Origin: Sipunculus nudus
Lineage: Eukaryota > Annelida > Sipuncula > Golfingiida > Sipunculidae
Direction: 5' to 3'
NCBI GenBank assembly: GCA_026874595.1
Contig: CM049322.1
Span: 5,009,900-5,073,899 of the forward strand
DNA: 64,000 nt
The notes under the pieces: model-generated
Seen by the model: only the letters and a program-made list of their open reading frames with translations
Database searches by the model: none
What the model was told of the DNA's origin: nothing
Shown here: in pieces, positions 22,324-35,536 of the stretch
How the letters are laid out: every line of letters starts with the position of its first letter
How positions within the stretch are numbered: position 1 is the stretch's first letter
Translations under genes and position numbers: made by a program

Positions 22324-22915
22324 GTCTCCCATCTGCCATGGGGGGAGACGTACGGTATAGTGTTTGGTCTGTTCTCGTCGTCTAACCTCATCTGTGTCAT
22401 TTCTTGTGATAACTTTTGAAAGACTCAACATTTACTCAAAAATTTGAAATTTAAATTGTTTTTACCAATATCTCAGAGGAGTTAAAAAATGATTGACCTT
22501 GACCTTCGAGGTCAAATAGGCCAAAATAAAATTTTTTTGTGAACCCCATAACTTTTGAAGTATCGCATATTTTTTCCTCAAACTTGAAACAGTAATTAAT
22601 TCAACAAAGTTCTTTGATGAATTCATAAACTGGTGACCTAGACCACAATGTTTAAGGTCAAATCAGCCAGAATAGAAATTATTTGTGAATTTTTAATGCT
22701 ATATATCTTTTCAACCATTCAGAATATTTTTTTTAAATTTTACTCATGAAGTGTTCCTATCAAAATCTCAGAGTGTTAAAGAACTGGTGACCTTGACCTT
22801 CATTTTCAAGGTGGAATAGAAATTATTTGTGAATGCTGTGACTTTTGAAGTAGTCAGTATTTTTACCTCACTATATAACTTGGGGATAGGAAGCCCATAT
22901 TGGGAGGGGAGATAT
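22324..22915 (+). mobile_element. Hairpin/tandem-repeat element H2
   Basis: Begins with a stem GTCTCCC/GGGAGAC (22324-22350), then about three degenerate units of 130-160 bp containing TGACCTTGACCTTC, GAAATTATTTGTGAA and ACTTTTGAAGTA. Ends near GGGAGGGGAGAT. Same architecture as H1 but unrelated sequence. Confidence 0.5.
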
Positions 22916-23036
22916 ATATCTGTTTTTGTATTATGAAAGTCTCGCAAACACGAATATGGAAAGTCTCCATGGTCCATGCTGAAAATTAATGTAAAAGAGT
23001 CACAAAGTAATCATTTGATATTATATAACAAAAATT

Positions 23037-24292
23037 CAGGGTTGGGTTTTATCCGGATAAAACTTGTTTAATCCAGGACAATGGATAAAACTTGGTTTTA
23101 TCCAGTTAAATCCAGTTTCATCTGGATTATACTGGATTAAACTGGATCAAACTAAGAATCATCTTGTAAAATATAATTAAATTAACATAAATGATAATCT
23201 GGATAAATAAGTTCAGAAGGTTAACAATATATGTTTTTTATCCAATTGGCAATTTCCTCCAGGTTCATGTTTCTCTGTTGTCAGCAGCCACTGTAGCTAA
23301 TGCTCAACACAGAAGAAAGAGGACCTGTCCTATAGTCTTCTATGTAACTCTTCTGGATGGTAGTCAATCTCTCAATATGTAGGATGTATCATCTTTATAG
23401 CATCATCCTCAGCCATCAAATATTTTCTCATAGTTTCAGGGCAGGCTTACATGGTGACTTTTGCAGCCCAATTGTTAACAACTTCTAGAGACTGTAGAGG
23501 AGGCTGCCTGAATGACTTTGATCCATTAATGGAGGTGTCTCCTCTCAGGCTGTTATGATTGGATGGTTGTCAAATGGTAGCCCACTGTGCCTGCTTGTGT
23601 AAACATGCCTTACCAGCGGCAAAAGGGTCAAGGAATCACACTATTACCCCACATTCAGAGAAACCTACTTGGGCAAGATAGCTTTTCCAGTATTTTATCA
23701 TTTGCTTCCTGAAAGGTCACCCTCACAAAATTTTTGACATAGTGACTGATGTCACTGTATATCTGAAGTCATTTATACAATAAATGACTGGATTATGTAC
23801 ATCTCTCTCAGATGTAAGAATAGATGCTTATCTGTTAATATATGATATTCTGTAGTACCACTGATTGTGGAGTTGAACTAAACATGAATGAACTGCAGTT
23901 GTTTAGCTTTTTTATAGTGTAATTATTAATTTACAAAATAGATGATAATTTTTTAATAAGACATACTCTTACTGACCTTTCTAAAGAAGAGAAATAATTT
24001 CAAGTTCCAAAATTTTTATTAAAACCATGCATGACTATCTGTGACAAAAACAATGCATTTTATGAATAAATATATGATTACATAATAATTCAGTTTACTA
24101 GACATATAGTGTTCCTTTTCAGAACTGTATTCTTTTACAGTGGAAAGCTTAACTTAATATAAAATGTCTACTTCACAGACAGTATACACCCAGACTTCAG
24201 ATAAAACTGGATAAAACCTGTTTTATCTGATCCAGATAAATCTGGATTTATCCAGTGGATTAAACCGACTGTGGATTAAACTGCCAACCCTG
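23037..24292. mobile_element. hAT-like non-autonomous element with GGATAAAAC sub-terminal repeats
   Basis: Ends are CAGGGTTGG (23037) and CCAACCCTG (to 24292), the classic hAT CAGGG-type termini. The flanks AACAAAAATT and ACAAAATT look like an 8-bp target duplication with one extra A. Both sub-terminal regions carry many copies of GGATAAAAC/GGATTAAAC in both orientations. No transposase remnant is visible. Confidence 0.7.
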
Positions 24293-24828
24293 CACAAAAT
24301 TGCAAGAATTCTTGAATATACTTGGATTGCAAAGTTAGTAATAAAAAGTATTCATGTGACAATCTTCTGGAGAAAAAAAACAATTAGACACAGGCCCCTG
24401 GAGAGAATAATCACTACAGATTCATATATAGTGAAGTCTCGCTAACGCAGCCACGGTCTGCACCAGAAAAAGTGGTCATGTTAGCTGGAAGTTTTATGAT
24501 GATTTACATAAAAACAGGACTGAACAAGGGAGTCACCTGATGGGAGTGGTCATGATACTATCAATGATGAATTTTTTCTGTTATTTTGGTGATATTTTTT
24601 AATCAGTCTGAGATCAAAAGGTTTTCAACATCTGACCTGCTTGATAGTGATTCTACAATCTTCAGTGCCCTCATCATGATCAGCAGCCTGAAAGAGGGTG
24701 TTCAGTAATTTTGGGCTTGTGCTGACTAAGCTACACAACAGTCTTGGCATTCAGAATGCAGCAAAGCTGGTGTTTATATATAGAATTCTGAGAGGACCAA
24801 AGCAGCTGGATTATAAGTCAATGAGAAA

Positions 24829-25350
24829 AACTCTGTAGACCTAATCAATACTGTATTTATTTGAAATTTATAGCCACATCTCACAGGGAGGTACCATGAA
24901 TTTTAAGTGTAATAATATATTTGGGTTTTTTTCTTCATCAATGTTATGATTTTATTTTTTAAATTAAAATAAGATGGTACTTTATTTTTGTTTTCTCATA
25001 ATTGATGCATTTTAATAAGCACTACACTAGCTCTTACTAACTCATCAGCCATGGCTAAAACAGGTTTTTGCTGGCTAAAACCCAACCCTAGTGAAATTAT
25101 GTGTATTTATATATATATTTATTTTCTGGATCATGTTAATTTTTATTTTTGCAATTATAATAAACATGATACTCTGATTTTGTGTATTCTTGCAATTATT
25201 GCATTTTAAAAGTTCTTACTACACTTGCTCTTACAGAATATTTGACAGTTTTAGCCAACTTTTAGCTAAAAGTGGTTAAAACCTAGTTTTAGCAAGTTTT
25301 AGCCATGGCTGATGGCTAAAACAGGTTTTAGCCGGCTAAAACCCAACCCT
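24829..25350. repeat. Tandem pair of related hAT 3' ends (261-bp period)
   Basis: Two consecutive segments, each ending GGCTAAAACCCAACCCT (25089 and 25350) and each preceded by GCATTTTAA-AG-ACTACACT-GCTCTTAC. The second also carries several GGCTAAAAC motifs. Likely a duplicated end of an element related to 23037-24292. Confidence 0.6.
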
Positions 25351-25614
25351 TTTATCAGGTAAGGTTTTACTGTATCTATATAAATGTATATTAAAACTCT
25401 TGTTCTCTCGGCTTGTTAGTGGTTTTCTTCTGGTCCTCTGGTGTTCTCCAGCCCAACCTAATCCCACCACCCAAGCAATTAGTAAGGCATTGAGAGTTAA
25501 AAAAAAAATTAAAAGAAATTAGAAAGATATAACTTAAGCACATGTTCCCTAGGCATTAATTGCGTACTGTACTCATGATAACAAGGGCTTTCATTGGTGG
25601 TTTCAGTCTTAAAC

Positions 25615-26747
25615 TAGGGCTGAAACGCTTACAAAATTTTGGACTCGAGTACCCAATAGGCATTATCCAACTCTGACTTGAGCAGTCATTACCATAGCAA
25701 TGCTGTAAAGATAAAACAGACATATGTTTACCGATGCAAAATATGCATAACTTTGACTTTGTGATGGCTTAACTTTATCCCAATGAAGAAATAGATATAT
25801 ATCACAACAAAACTTTTGTAAATTTGACTAGCATATGTTTAGAGCCTTATGCCAGGTTATGATAATTAATAAATAGGCCTACAGACTGCCCATTAATTTG
25901 CATTAATTGTATCCACCAAAACGAAGTTTTGCGGACACTGTGTTTTTGACCAGGTTCTGCAGGTGGCGCCACCTACATTCACGTTCACGCTGCAGACATC
26001 CATGCTTATATCTCCGGACTGGTTCAAAGTATCTTCCTGAAAATTTGCATGTGTATAGATCTCACATAGCTCTTTATCATTCACAAAACTGGTGGCAACA
26101 CCTGCAACCATTTTTGCACAGCGTCCATCTGTTTGTCTGCCGTGGGTTATATCACTCATATCTCGGCAGTGGTTTCATATATCTGCCTAATATTTTGCAG
26201 GTTGATACATCCTGAACAGCTTTCTTGATTTTATGACAGGTGGCGCCACTTACATTCTAGTTTAAGCTGTAGACATCCAAGCTCATATCTCTCAACCGTT
26301 TTACTGATTGGGCCAAAATTTTGCATGTGTATAGGTCTCACATAGCTCTTTATCATGCACAAAACTGGAGGGGCTACCTGCAACCATTTTTGCACAGCGT
26401 CCTTGAAGACTTTGTCTGCCGTGGGCTAAAATCACTCATATCTCAGTAGTGGTTTGACTTATCTGCCTAAAATTTTGTGTTTATACATCTTGGTTAGCTT
26501 TCTTGATTTTTTGGCAGGTGGCGCCACCTACATACACATTTCGGCTGCAGACATCCATGCTAATATGCAACACACCTCACTCTATTTCCTCTTGCCACTC
26601 AATCCATGCCTCACTCCACCCATTCAACTCTGATTTTGGCGGATACACGTAGTTGCTTGTTGACTACCCGTATTCTAGTTATTAATTTTTTTTTTACTTG
26701 AGTACTCGGTAAGTATTACCAAGACTCGAGTACTCCTTTCAGCCCTA
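25615..26747. mobile_element. hAT-like element with perfect 8-bp target duplication
   Basis: Inverted ends TAGGGCTGAAA (25615-25625) and TTTCAGCCCTA (26737-26747). Flanked by TCTTAAAC on both sides (25607-25614 and 26748-26755), an exact 8-bp target-site duplication. Both ends also carry ACTCGAGTAC sub-terminally. It has no transposase, and a second element (H1 copy 2) sits inside it. Confidence 0.88.
25908..26682 (+). mobile_element. Hairpin/tandem-repeat element H1, copy 2, nested in the hAT element
   Basis: Starts with the degenerate palindrome TGTATCCACCAAAAC-GAA-GTTTTGCGGACAC, then two tandem units of about 290 bp (CAGGTGGCGCCACCTACATT..., ATAGATCTCACATAGCTC..., TGCACAGCGTCC...). Ends with TTTTGGCGGATACACGTAG and ...TTCTAGTT. 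ATTAATT flanks both sides, a possible target duplication. Confidence 0.75.
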
Positions 26748-28043
26748 TCTTAAACAAATTAAAAGTACTATAGATGCAGCATTTTGTTCATGAATGATTT
26801 TGGGAGAAAACAGATTTATTAGATTCCAGACATTTTTGACCTGAACTTTGCACCCAGCTGATACGGATACAGTGATAGACTGATGTGGTGATATTTTTTA
26901 AAACAGTTTAAAATTTTGTTTAAATATGAAAAATATCTTTTTGCTCTAATCACTTAATTATTATGACCTCTCTTAAAAATTAATCCTCTGTAAGTTACAT
27001 TGCTGTTAGATTAGAATTTATTAAAGTTAAATTTCTTTTTTAAATTATATTTACCTTTACAATAAGGTTTCATTTCTAGCTCAGATTCATTACTTTGAAT
27101 TAATTTTTTTTTTAGAATTTAAAGGAGCTATGCTTATAAAATATATATGTAATCTGCCAAAAAAATTAGTGAATGGATCATGTTGTGTTTCTTATAAGCA
27201 TGGGTCACAGGTAACCTTTTGAGAATATGTACCTTACATCACAATTTGATATATGATGTGTTTTTAAGTCATATTGTCAAATACTGAGACATTTTCCTGG
27301 AATAAGGCTTAAACTGGAAATGTCAGTAGACTACTCTGCATTGGAATTCCATTTTAACTAGAAATTTACACTCAGAAAGAGCAGACCTCCACTAAGGCAG
27401 CTCATTACTCCCATATAGCGTTGTCAGAAATGCAGCGTTTTTCCTTGAAAATAATTCCTTATTCCAGATGGTGATCAGGATCACCACCAACTTTTAATCT
27501 ATCATTCCTTGTATCATTGTCGAGCTATCTGAAGAATTTCAAAATCAAAGATCTTCAAATTTCAAAATCTGTTTATAACTTTTTGAGTAATATTGCAAAC
27601 AAACCAACCCCAGCATAGACATAACCCCAACTTTGCGGACTTAAGAAGTAATAAGTATTCATAGGAATATGTATATAACACTTGTCAATGTGTGAGTTGT
27701 TAATACTTTGGCCACACCAAAATAAAAATGCAATATAAGCGATTTGATGTTGTCTTATTTATATGTAAATCTTTTTATAAGACTTATAAAAATTTTGCAT
27801 TTTGATGGAATCTTCAAGAATTAAGGCTCATCATAGGACAATAAGGAGCACAATGGAAAAGGGTAGGCCATATCAGTAAGGAATCCAGTCTTAGGCGCAT
27901 CAAGTAAATTGCACTTTTACTAAGAAAATTAGCCATAGAAAGTTGAGTGACAGTTTCGTGAGACATTGAATTTTTGTGGTGTGGCCCAAATTAAAGTATG
28001 ATAAACTCAGTAACGACACCCATACACACATATAAATATATAC

Positions 28044-28045
<2 letters not shown>

Positions 28046-28105
<60 letters not shown>
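28046..28105. repeat. (AT)n microsatellite
   Basis: AT dinucleotides with one ACAT interruption. Confidence 0.9.
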
Positions 28106-28107
<2 letters not shown>

Positions 28108-28762
28108 GATGTATAACATATATGATCTTGAGCTCAAGTGTTTACTCTTTGCATGAGGTCTTTATAAAGGGTAACCTAACATTAAGTATTACAGTAATTG
28201 GCTGACTGGAAGTAGCCTTGGGCTCGCTTGGAGAACAAGAAAAACAGGCAGCACATGCCAAGTTCATCACAATACTGACTCAATTCACCACAAGCCAGAG
28301 AAAGACGAACAAATTAATGAATAAAACATGGGCTCCACACGATCAAACTGCATATAAACCCTGTATCAAGCAGACAGGTCTGTTTACATAGCAGGAGCTC
28401 CGTCTATCGCCAGGTAAACAAGCATTTAATCGTCTTTCTTGGATACTGTATAGGCTTATTGACGTGACCTGATCTCTCATGTGCCAACATGGATGTGTGT
28501 ACACCTGGTGAGAAATATACTGTCTGTATTTTAACCTGATAATGACACCTCATTGTTTAAACTGATCTAATCATGCAAAATATTTATATGAAAAGAATAA
28601 AAGATAATATTATTTGAATACAGTTTAAGAATAACAGAATCATTGCAAGCACCGCAGATTGGTAGATGACTTGCATGTGATATTTTAATATTTTAATATC
28701 TTAGGAATATTGTCTTATCAGGTAGGTATGTTAATATTTTCAGAAAAATCTGCCAGATAGTA

Positions 28763-28769
28763 ATATATA

Positions 28770-28855
<86 letters not shown>

Positions 28856-28856
28856 T
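28763..28856. repeat. (AT)n followed by (GTAT)n
   Basis: A compound microsatellite: about 28 AT units then about 6 GTAT units. Confidence 0.9.
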
Positions 28857-28953
28857 AGCCGTCACATCATTAAATAATTCATGATTATAACTATTTTCTT
28901 GACAAACTTGTGATTGCAGGGCTGACTCCTATATTCTGTATATTTTTAGGGGC

Positions 28954-29438
28954 CTTAAATTACCTATAAAGCATTTTGAATCAACATGAAAAATGGCATC
29001 TTAAAATAAATTTTTACCTGCCCAGAACCCATTGGCTTACTCCAGTAAATGAGTGTTAAAAACAGTGGACCATGCATGATCACAGATGTCAGCATAAACA
29101 CAGCACATTCATTTGCCCAGGCCACAACACTGGAGTGTCAATCAGGAGATGCCCTGACTGAATTGGCCTAAAAATTTAATTCATGCTCCCGCTGGCTTAA
29201 ACATTGGGTGTTGTGCTCACAATCAGAGCTCCAGTCACAAGGCCTTGTTAATTTAAACATGCATGCATGGACTGTGTTTACCAACACGCAGAGCCATAAA
29301 AAGGTGTTAAACAGCTGAATGCAAAGTACCGTGACTTTGTGCTGGGATGGTTTTGCTTGAAAACTTTTGCATAAAACAAACTGAAATGATAGTGTGAAAG
29401 AAAAGGCATGAATATTTTTCCTGATTATGTCCCTTTAA
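28954..29438 (-). mobile_element. MITE family M3, copy 2 (inverted)
   Basis: The reverse complement matches 15626-16118 nearly end to end, including GTCCCTTTAA at the right (29429-29438), the GTCAATCAGGAGATGCCCTG block, and CTGCCCAGAACC/CTTACTCC near the left. About 485 bp against 493 bp. No coding frame. Confidence 0.8.
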
Positions 29439-32400
29439 AAAAATTGTCTCCTATACTTTCCTGTATTTTCCTAGATTTAGACGATAATCTTGTTTTCCTT
29501 TATTTTATTTTTTTCACTGCACAGTCCTTTTTCTGATATAATTGTAATTGCTTAGTAATTATGGTTATAGGTTAACTTCTTTTTATTGAAAACCTGCAGC
29601 TTTTTTGTATCTAGAACTGTCTTTTTAAGTGTTGCAGTATAACAAGTAAAGCCATCTAAATTAATTAAACATAGTACCCTTTAGATGCTGCATGATTAGA
29701 GATTAGGTTGTCATGACCAGAACTCTTTTGATTTGGGGGTCATGAAGTCAAAGGTCAAGGTCACAGAACCCACTTCTTTCTTTAAAAAATTATTGATGCT
29801 TTTTAAGCCAAACTTTATTTCCCAAACCTTCCATCTACTACATTTTGCTCCCCTGCCAATAGTGGAAGAAACTTATGGAATTTGGGGTCACAATTGAGCT
29901 CCAAGGTCACAGGGCCCATCCATTCACAAATTAGTTACATATGATAAAGACAGTTTTAGGTAGACAGGTATTGGCTTCACACTTGATCACAGAACCCACA
30001 TTTTGAAAAAGCTCATAAACATATCCTTATAGACAAATTCAGCTGATTATAAAAATATTCTCATTATCAGTTTCAGCTGAGTGCTGTGACCTACAGGTCC
30101 CTTGTTTTTCCAGTATTTTAATTTTTAAAAATTTTTTTCTTAATTCCTATGAACTCCTATATATTTGTCTCAGATCCTCCTTATAAAATTCCCATATTTT
30201 TCAGGAGTCTGGTGGGAGCGATGTGATTGCAACTATAATCAAATAATTTTATCACAATTATCTTAAAACTTATTAGTACTTTATTCGAATTTTTATTTTT
30301 TCAAAAGATCTGACATTATGAACAAGAATTATTGTGATAGTCATGCCTGATCTGTCAAGAATCAACATTAAAAAAATACAAACTTCATATACTGGTATAT
30401 TTTCCATTAATTTAATCTATATATTTTTTTTTTCAAAAATATTGTGCTAAGGATGTTGAGAACTTATAAAGTATTAACTTATAAAGTGCATTTTGAAGCA
30501 TCTATGGCCATTTATATTGGATTTGTAACTTTAACAAAGGCAGTCTAGGTACCCTCTGCATCTGTGAATTCCGGAAAATCCTGGAAATTGTTATTGCTTC
30601 CTGCAATCCAGGAATATCATGATCAAATCAGCACACACCTGGCAAGTCTGGCAAGTCTGGCAAGTAAAGGAATGTGCCCTAAGGGTGCTCATATACACTG
30701 TTAGTTAATTTACCAGATTTATTGAAAATAAATAGAACTAGCATGCATTCTTACGAATCTAAGCCTCGGACATTCAATTCACTAATTCTGCCCACATTGC
30801 CAAGTTCATTCATGCACAAGTGACTTAACATTTGTGAATATTCCTTGACGAGGTCTTGGATTCGGATCATGTGCCAGATCTACACAAATATCCAGTGGTG
30901 GACCTAGCAGGGGTAGACATAAATTTGGCTTTTTTCAGTTTGGATTTGCGGGTTTTGCATGTGTTTCCCTAGCCATGACATATTTCCATCTCCATATAAC
31001 AAATGTGTCTCTAATATATGGAGAGGTTATCTTACTGGCCCCGTTTCAGGTAACCCAAGCATTATTAATAAGCCAATTGAACAAATCACATGACTTGTGC
31101 ATGGTCCTTTTAAAGCAGGCCAGGAAGGAAACAATAAAAAAAGCTCAGTCTTCTCTCAATGTCAGAATGTTATTAGGATTCTGACCAATCATTATTTGTA
31201 GAAAATGATAAAATACAGTTGAAATGAATTCACTTTCCTTGTTATGTATTAAGATTGTCTAGTACCCTGCATGAATTCACTGAGAGACCAACATATTTAA
31301 AAGACATAAAATCACTAACATGCCTCCTCAGTTTTTCCCAATGTTCATACAGTAGTCAGAATTGCAGAAAAAAACTGTTATATGATGTAAACTTTGATTA
31401 AACTATGATTTTCTTTTTCTTCGAGGATAATACAATTAAACAAACTTCTTCATAATTTATCCAAATATTTCACTTTATATCCAAAAAATAAAATTTATAT
31501 TTTTTTATGACCGCCCTAGTCAGCACGAAACACTAGGTATGCTGCTGCAAATATCTAATTGATTCTTCATTTGTACATTCCTGAAAGACCCTAAATGACA
31601 TCCTGGATCAGTCTGGGTCATATGCAGTATCGACACAAAAATCAAATAGATTCTTCATTGGCCCATTCCCAGAAATACCCTGAAAATTTCATAAGATTCT
31701 GTTCATGATTGCTTGAGTTTTGCTGTGAACAAACGCACAAACACACAAACGCACAAACACAGACAGAAATATATCCATACCCTTCTGGTGGAGGCAACTA
31801 AAACCCACAATTTGAAATACTGGGGATGCACAAAAAACCAGTTTGTGTGCACCCACTGTATCACTGCAAGGTGCACACCTAAGGCCTGTAACTAGGAGAG
31901 ATCTGCAGGACTGTTAGGCACATGCATATCTGAGAGTCCAGATGATCAAACAAGGACATATATAATCACTAAAACATGACGTCACACTAGACACTACATG
32001 TATATAGATCCAGTGATCAGAGCTTTTCTTTTGATGGATATTATTCAAGGTTCCATTCTGACCAGGTTTAAACCCTCAGCTTATTTTTACTGCACTGACA
32101 TATGTGTATAAATAACAATATAGCTGTAATAAATATAACTGTGATTACATTAATAATGTATTTGCATACCTTGAAATTACTTTGTGCACCAATTTATATA
32201 AGCACAGAAGCACCTTACTATAGAAAAAGTATTTCGTACACTGCTAAAACCAGTTATATTTTAAAGGAGGTCAACACTCTGGTTTCATTATGAACAACCA
32301 AAAGTGTCAGGTTGACCATTCAAACAAACCTGGCAGGTTAAGGCGAAATGTTGTGGCACAGCACAGCTGGTTCTATATCAACTCAACACTCAGTCAGGTT

Positions 32401-32632
32401 GCTATGTTTCATGTCCCTTGACTAACAAAACGGCATTGATATGTAGGCATTTATGTATGGTGTAGTGTAAATATAACCCGTGTTTACATTGTACTCCATA
32501 TATATATGTTCTCATTGTTTCTCATATCAGTATGAAGTCATTCTGTTTCCAGTTCTACTGTATGTATTCTGAATGACCACAGATATCACAGTGTTGAGTT
32601 TAACTGGTGTTATATTTTGCTGTTTTCCACAG

Positions 32633-35536
32633 GTAGAGATGTGTTAGGCCACTTGAATGATGAGTGAGTCTCCACAGGGGCGCATCGTTACCCAGAATGC
32701 CGCACTGTTGTCCATGCTGCATGAGAATACGTTGGACATGGATCAACAGCGCCAGATGTCGGGTCAGCCGATAAATCACCCCCAGTGGGACGATCCTAAC
32801 GAAGGTCAAAACAACGCAGTCAAAGTTTACGTTGATTCTCCAGGCTTCACAAATGACGACGACAAGTATCATTTTGTCAGCACAAATGTTGATGACTCGT
32901 TAGATACTAACCGTGGAGATGAGAGAGTTCACTCACAGGGGGCAGCAGCAAAGCCTACAGTTCACGGAAAACCACCGCTACCCAAAAATTCACAGACGGC
33001 TAAAGACAATGGTGAAATCTCATATGAAGCAACTCGCTTAAAAAATAACCAAAGGCAGTCTCACAGCTCCACTAGTGGGCAGCGAAATGCCCAATTTCTG
33101 ATTCGCAGTGGAGATGAGAGAAAACAGCAGCAGAAACAAGGTCAAAGGTCAGGTGCTGCATCTGGTCAAGGTCATGTTCCAGGTCAAGGTCATAGTGCAG
33201 ACTTAGCAAATAAATCCAGGACAAACACTGTCGGGTCCAGGATGTCTCAAGTGCGTCCCATTGAACCAATTCACAGTCCATTCAGGAAAACAGATCCGTC
33301 TATTGAGAAGGATGACGAGGATTTGAGACAGGAGTCTGAGTATCAGATAAAGCTACAGCAGAGAATGGAGGCACAGAAAACTGAGACAGAAAATATTGAA
33401 ATCCCAAAGTTAGATCTGGAAGATTCAGGTGATGAGGCCGTGGTTGGGGATTCGTTAGAATTAGAGCAGTTTACAGGATCAAAACCTCACAATCATAGCA
33501 ATGCTGTAATGTATGATTCACTAGATGTCCACCAGGGGGCACCACATGAGCAAATGGATCCTAGAGACAGCTTGGAGGATGATGGAGAAAGACATCAAGA
33601 GTTTATGGATCAGCAGCAGCCAGATCCGAGGCAAGATCCGATGCCGGATCATAGAGCTCCTTACAGTACACATGTTGAGCCAGCTGTCACCAGGGAGCTG
33701 AGATTACAACAGTTGTTCCAGCAACAACAACAAACAGACCAAGTGCCAGAACAGGTAAACGCTCAGTCTGTAATAAAACAAAGGGGGCCCGTACAGCAAA
33801 TCATGGGATCACAGAGCTCCTTACAAAGTCACCAGGCACCAGCACAGACAGGCCCGGCTGACTTAGCTGTGAGATCTGGAGGTCAGTCAGGCGTGGCGGG
33901 GATTAATGAGGGGACTCAGAGCCTTAATGTTACTAATCAACAGGGGCTGACACAAATACCTCAGTCCCAACCTGGAGTGGCTCAACAACAGCCCACTTCA
34001 ATAATGCCAGGCAATTTACATAATGCAATCAGTAACCAGCAAGCTCACGCTCAGGTTAAGTCTCTACAGGGGCATGTATACCATACAAATCCCGGAGGTG
34101 TTCCTGGTGGACTTCAGCAACAGCACGGTCAGTATGGTAGTAATCCTGGCGTGATGCAGACCTCTGGAGTACAGTACGCCATGGCCACTCAACCCCAAGC
34201 CACCGCAAATTATAACGAAATCCAACCCACTCACACAGGAGCACAACTAACTCAGTATCAGTTTGTGAGAAACGTGGGGTATGTGCCTATGGAGGTAGCA
34301 GAGAACCAGACTAGTTTTCCGCAGTATGCCTTAGCTCCACAAGCATACACTGAGGCACAGCACCAGTCTATTCCTCATCAACCTGTGTATCTCAATGCAG
34401 CTGGTCAACCAGTTCAAGTGGTTCCACAGTTTGATGGAGGAAACCAGTCTATGCAATATGGAGATGTGAGAGGACAGCCAGTCTATCCATATCCTGTAGC
34501 TGCTGCACAGCCAATGCAGCAAGGTTTTCAGGAACAGCCGCAGCAGAACATGACACACTATTATGGATTAGCAGAGCAATACCCTCAGGGAATTCCCCAC
34601 GGGGTACACCCATCACAGGGAATTCCCCAAAGGGTATCCCCATCCCAGGGAATTCCCCAAAGGGTATCTCCTCAAAATCATCACGAGACACAGCAACAAT
34701 GGTACAGCAGCCCCCGGCCTCGAGCAGATAATCACTATGGACCTGATGTTTACTATCGAGCTCAGGAAAATAACATTCAACCAGGGGGTGCTCCTGTATA
34801 TCCAGATAAAGGAGCATCAGAGAATGCATCAAAAGCTCCCAGCAAGTCTCCAAGTATCACAAGTAAACCATCTGTCAATTACGTGGAGGAGAACAAACGT
34901 AAACTCGGGAAACCTGAAGCGCAAACATACAGAAAAATGTATACAAAAAAGAAAGAAGTGAATAGTGCCCCTCCTGCTCTGCACACCGGGGGCAATCAGA
35001 GACAGATGAATGGACATACGAGTCAGCAGTCTGGGGCGTCAGTATCTGCCGAGGAGCTGTGGATGAAGCGATCACAGTCACTGTCCCAGCAAAAGATGGA
35101 CAAACTATCAGGGAAAAAGCCACGGAAATTAAGCAAACAATCAAGTGATAGTCGTGTAGCTGTTCCAGGCAATACTGACCCCTCCCGACCTCATTACGTT
35201 CAGCCAATGGCACACAGGCATGTCCCACAACAAGCGTTCGCTGACCCTGGGGTCACAGTGTCATCTCCAAGGTCACCAGGTCAGCCCGTGACACACACAG
35301 TATATACAGAAGACGGACAGCGAGTCAGTGTGGACATTAATCTCAAAGTGTTAAGCCCACCCCCGTCAACACACGATGAACGGGTCAGAGTTCAAGGTCA
35401 ATATGCTAAACAAGGTGTTCCAGCAAATTTTCGGCCAGCGGATTACCGACCCGACCAGCCTCTTTATCACCAGCCAATGAGAGGGTATGGTCCAAGGTAC
35501 TCGGATGCAGGCTCTGAGGATATCTACCAATACAAG
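32633..35536 (+). CDS. JHY: JHY coding exon 1 (residues 1-960)
   Basis: Acceptor GCTGTTTTCCACAG precedes 24 nt of 5' untranslated sequence. The ATG at 32657 is followed by a second ATG in frame. The donor is GTACGT at 35537; the open frame runs on to 35647 into the intron, but that extension is not coding. Composition is dominated by Q, P, S, G and H, with a short QQQQQ tract, an acidic segment around residues 248-275, three 10-residue repeats of QGIP-(H/Q)-VSPS type (residues 644-673), and a basic stretch near 755-770 ([19 protein letters not shown]). Confidence 0.88.

Larger units (their letters stand above)
16800..32632. other. Intergenic region and probable JHY 5'-untranslated intron, repeat-rich
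   Basis: No protein-coding exon could be supported. It holds the SLC13 3'-untranslated tail to about 17270, then microsatellites, minisatellites and several transposon remnants listed separately. The JHY exon at 32633 begins with a splice acceptor ahead of its ATG, so at least one upstream noncoding JHY exon must exist, possibly here; a donor-like AAGGTAAGTACT at about 20225 is one weak candidate. Stretches 18422-20690, 26760-28040 and 29440-32632 show nothing definite beyond short repeated phrases such as AAGGTCAAGGTCAC. Confidence 0.6.

Noticed and set aside
34449-34853. 134-codon frame antisense to JHY exon 1
   Set aside because: Shadow of a compositionally biased (Q/P-rich) coding exon.
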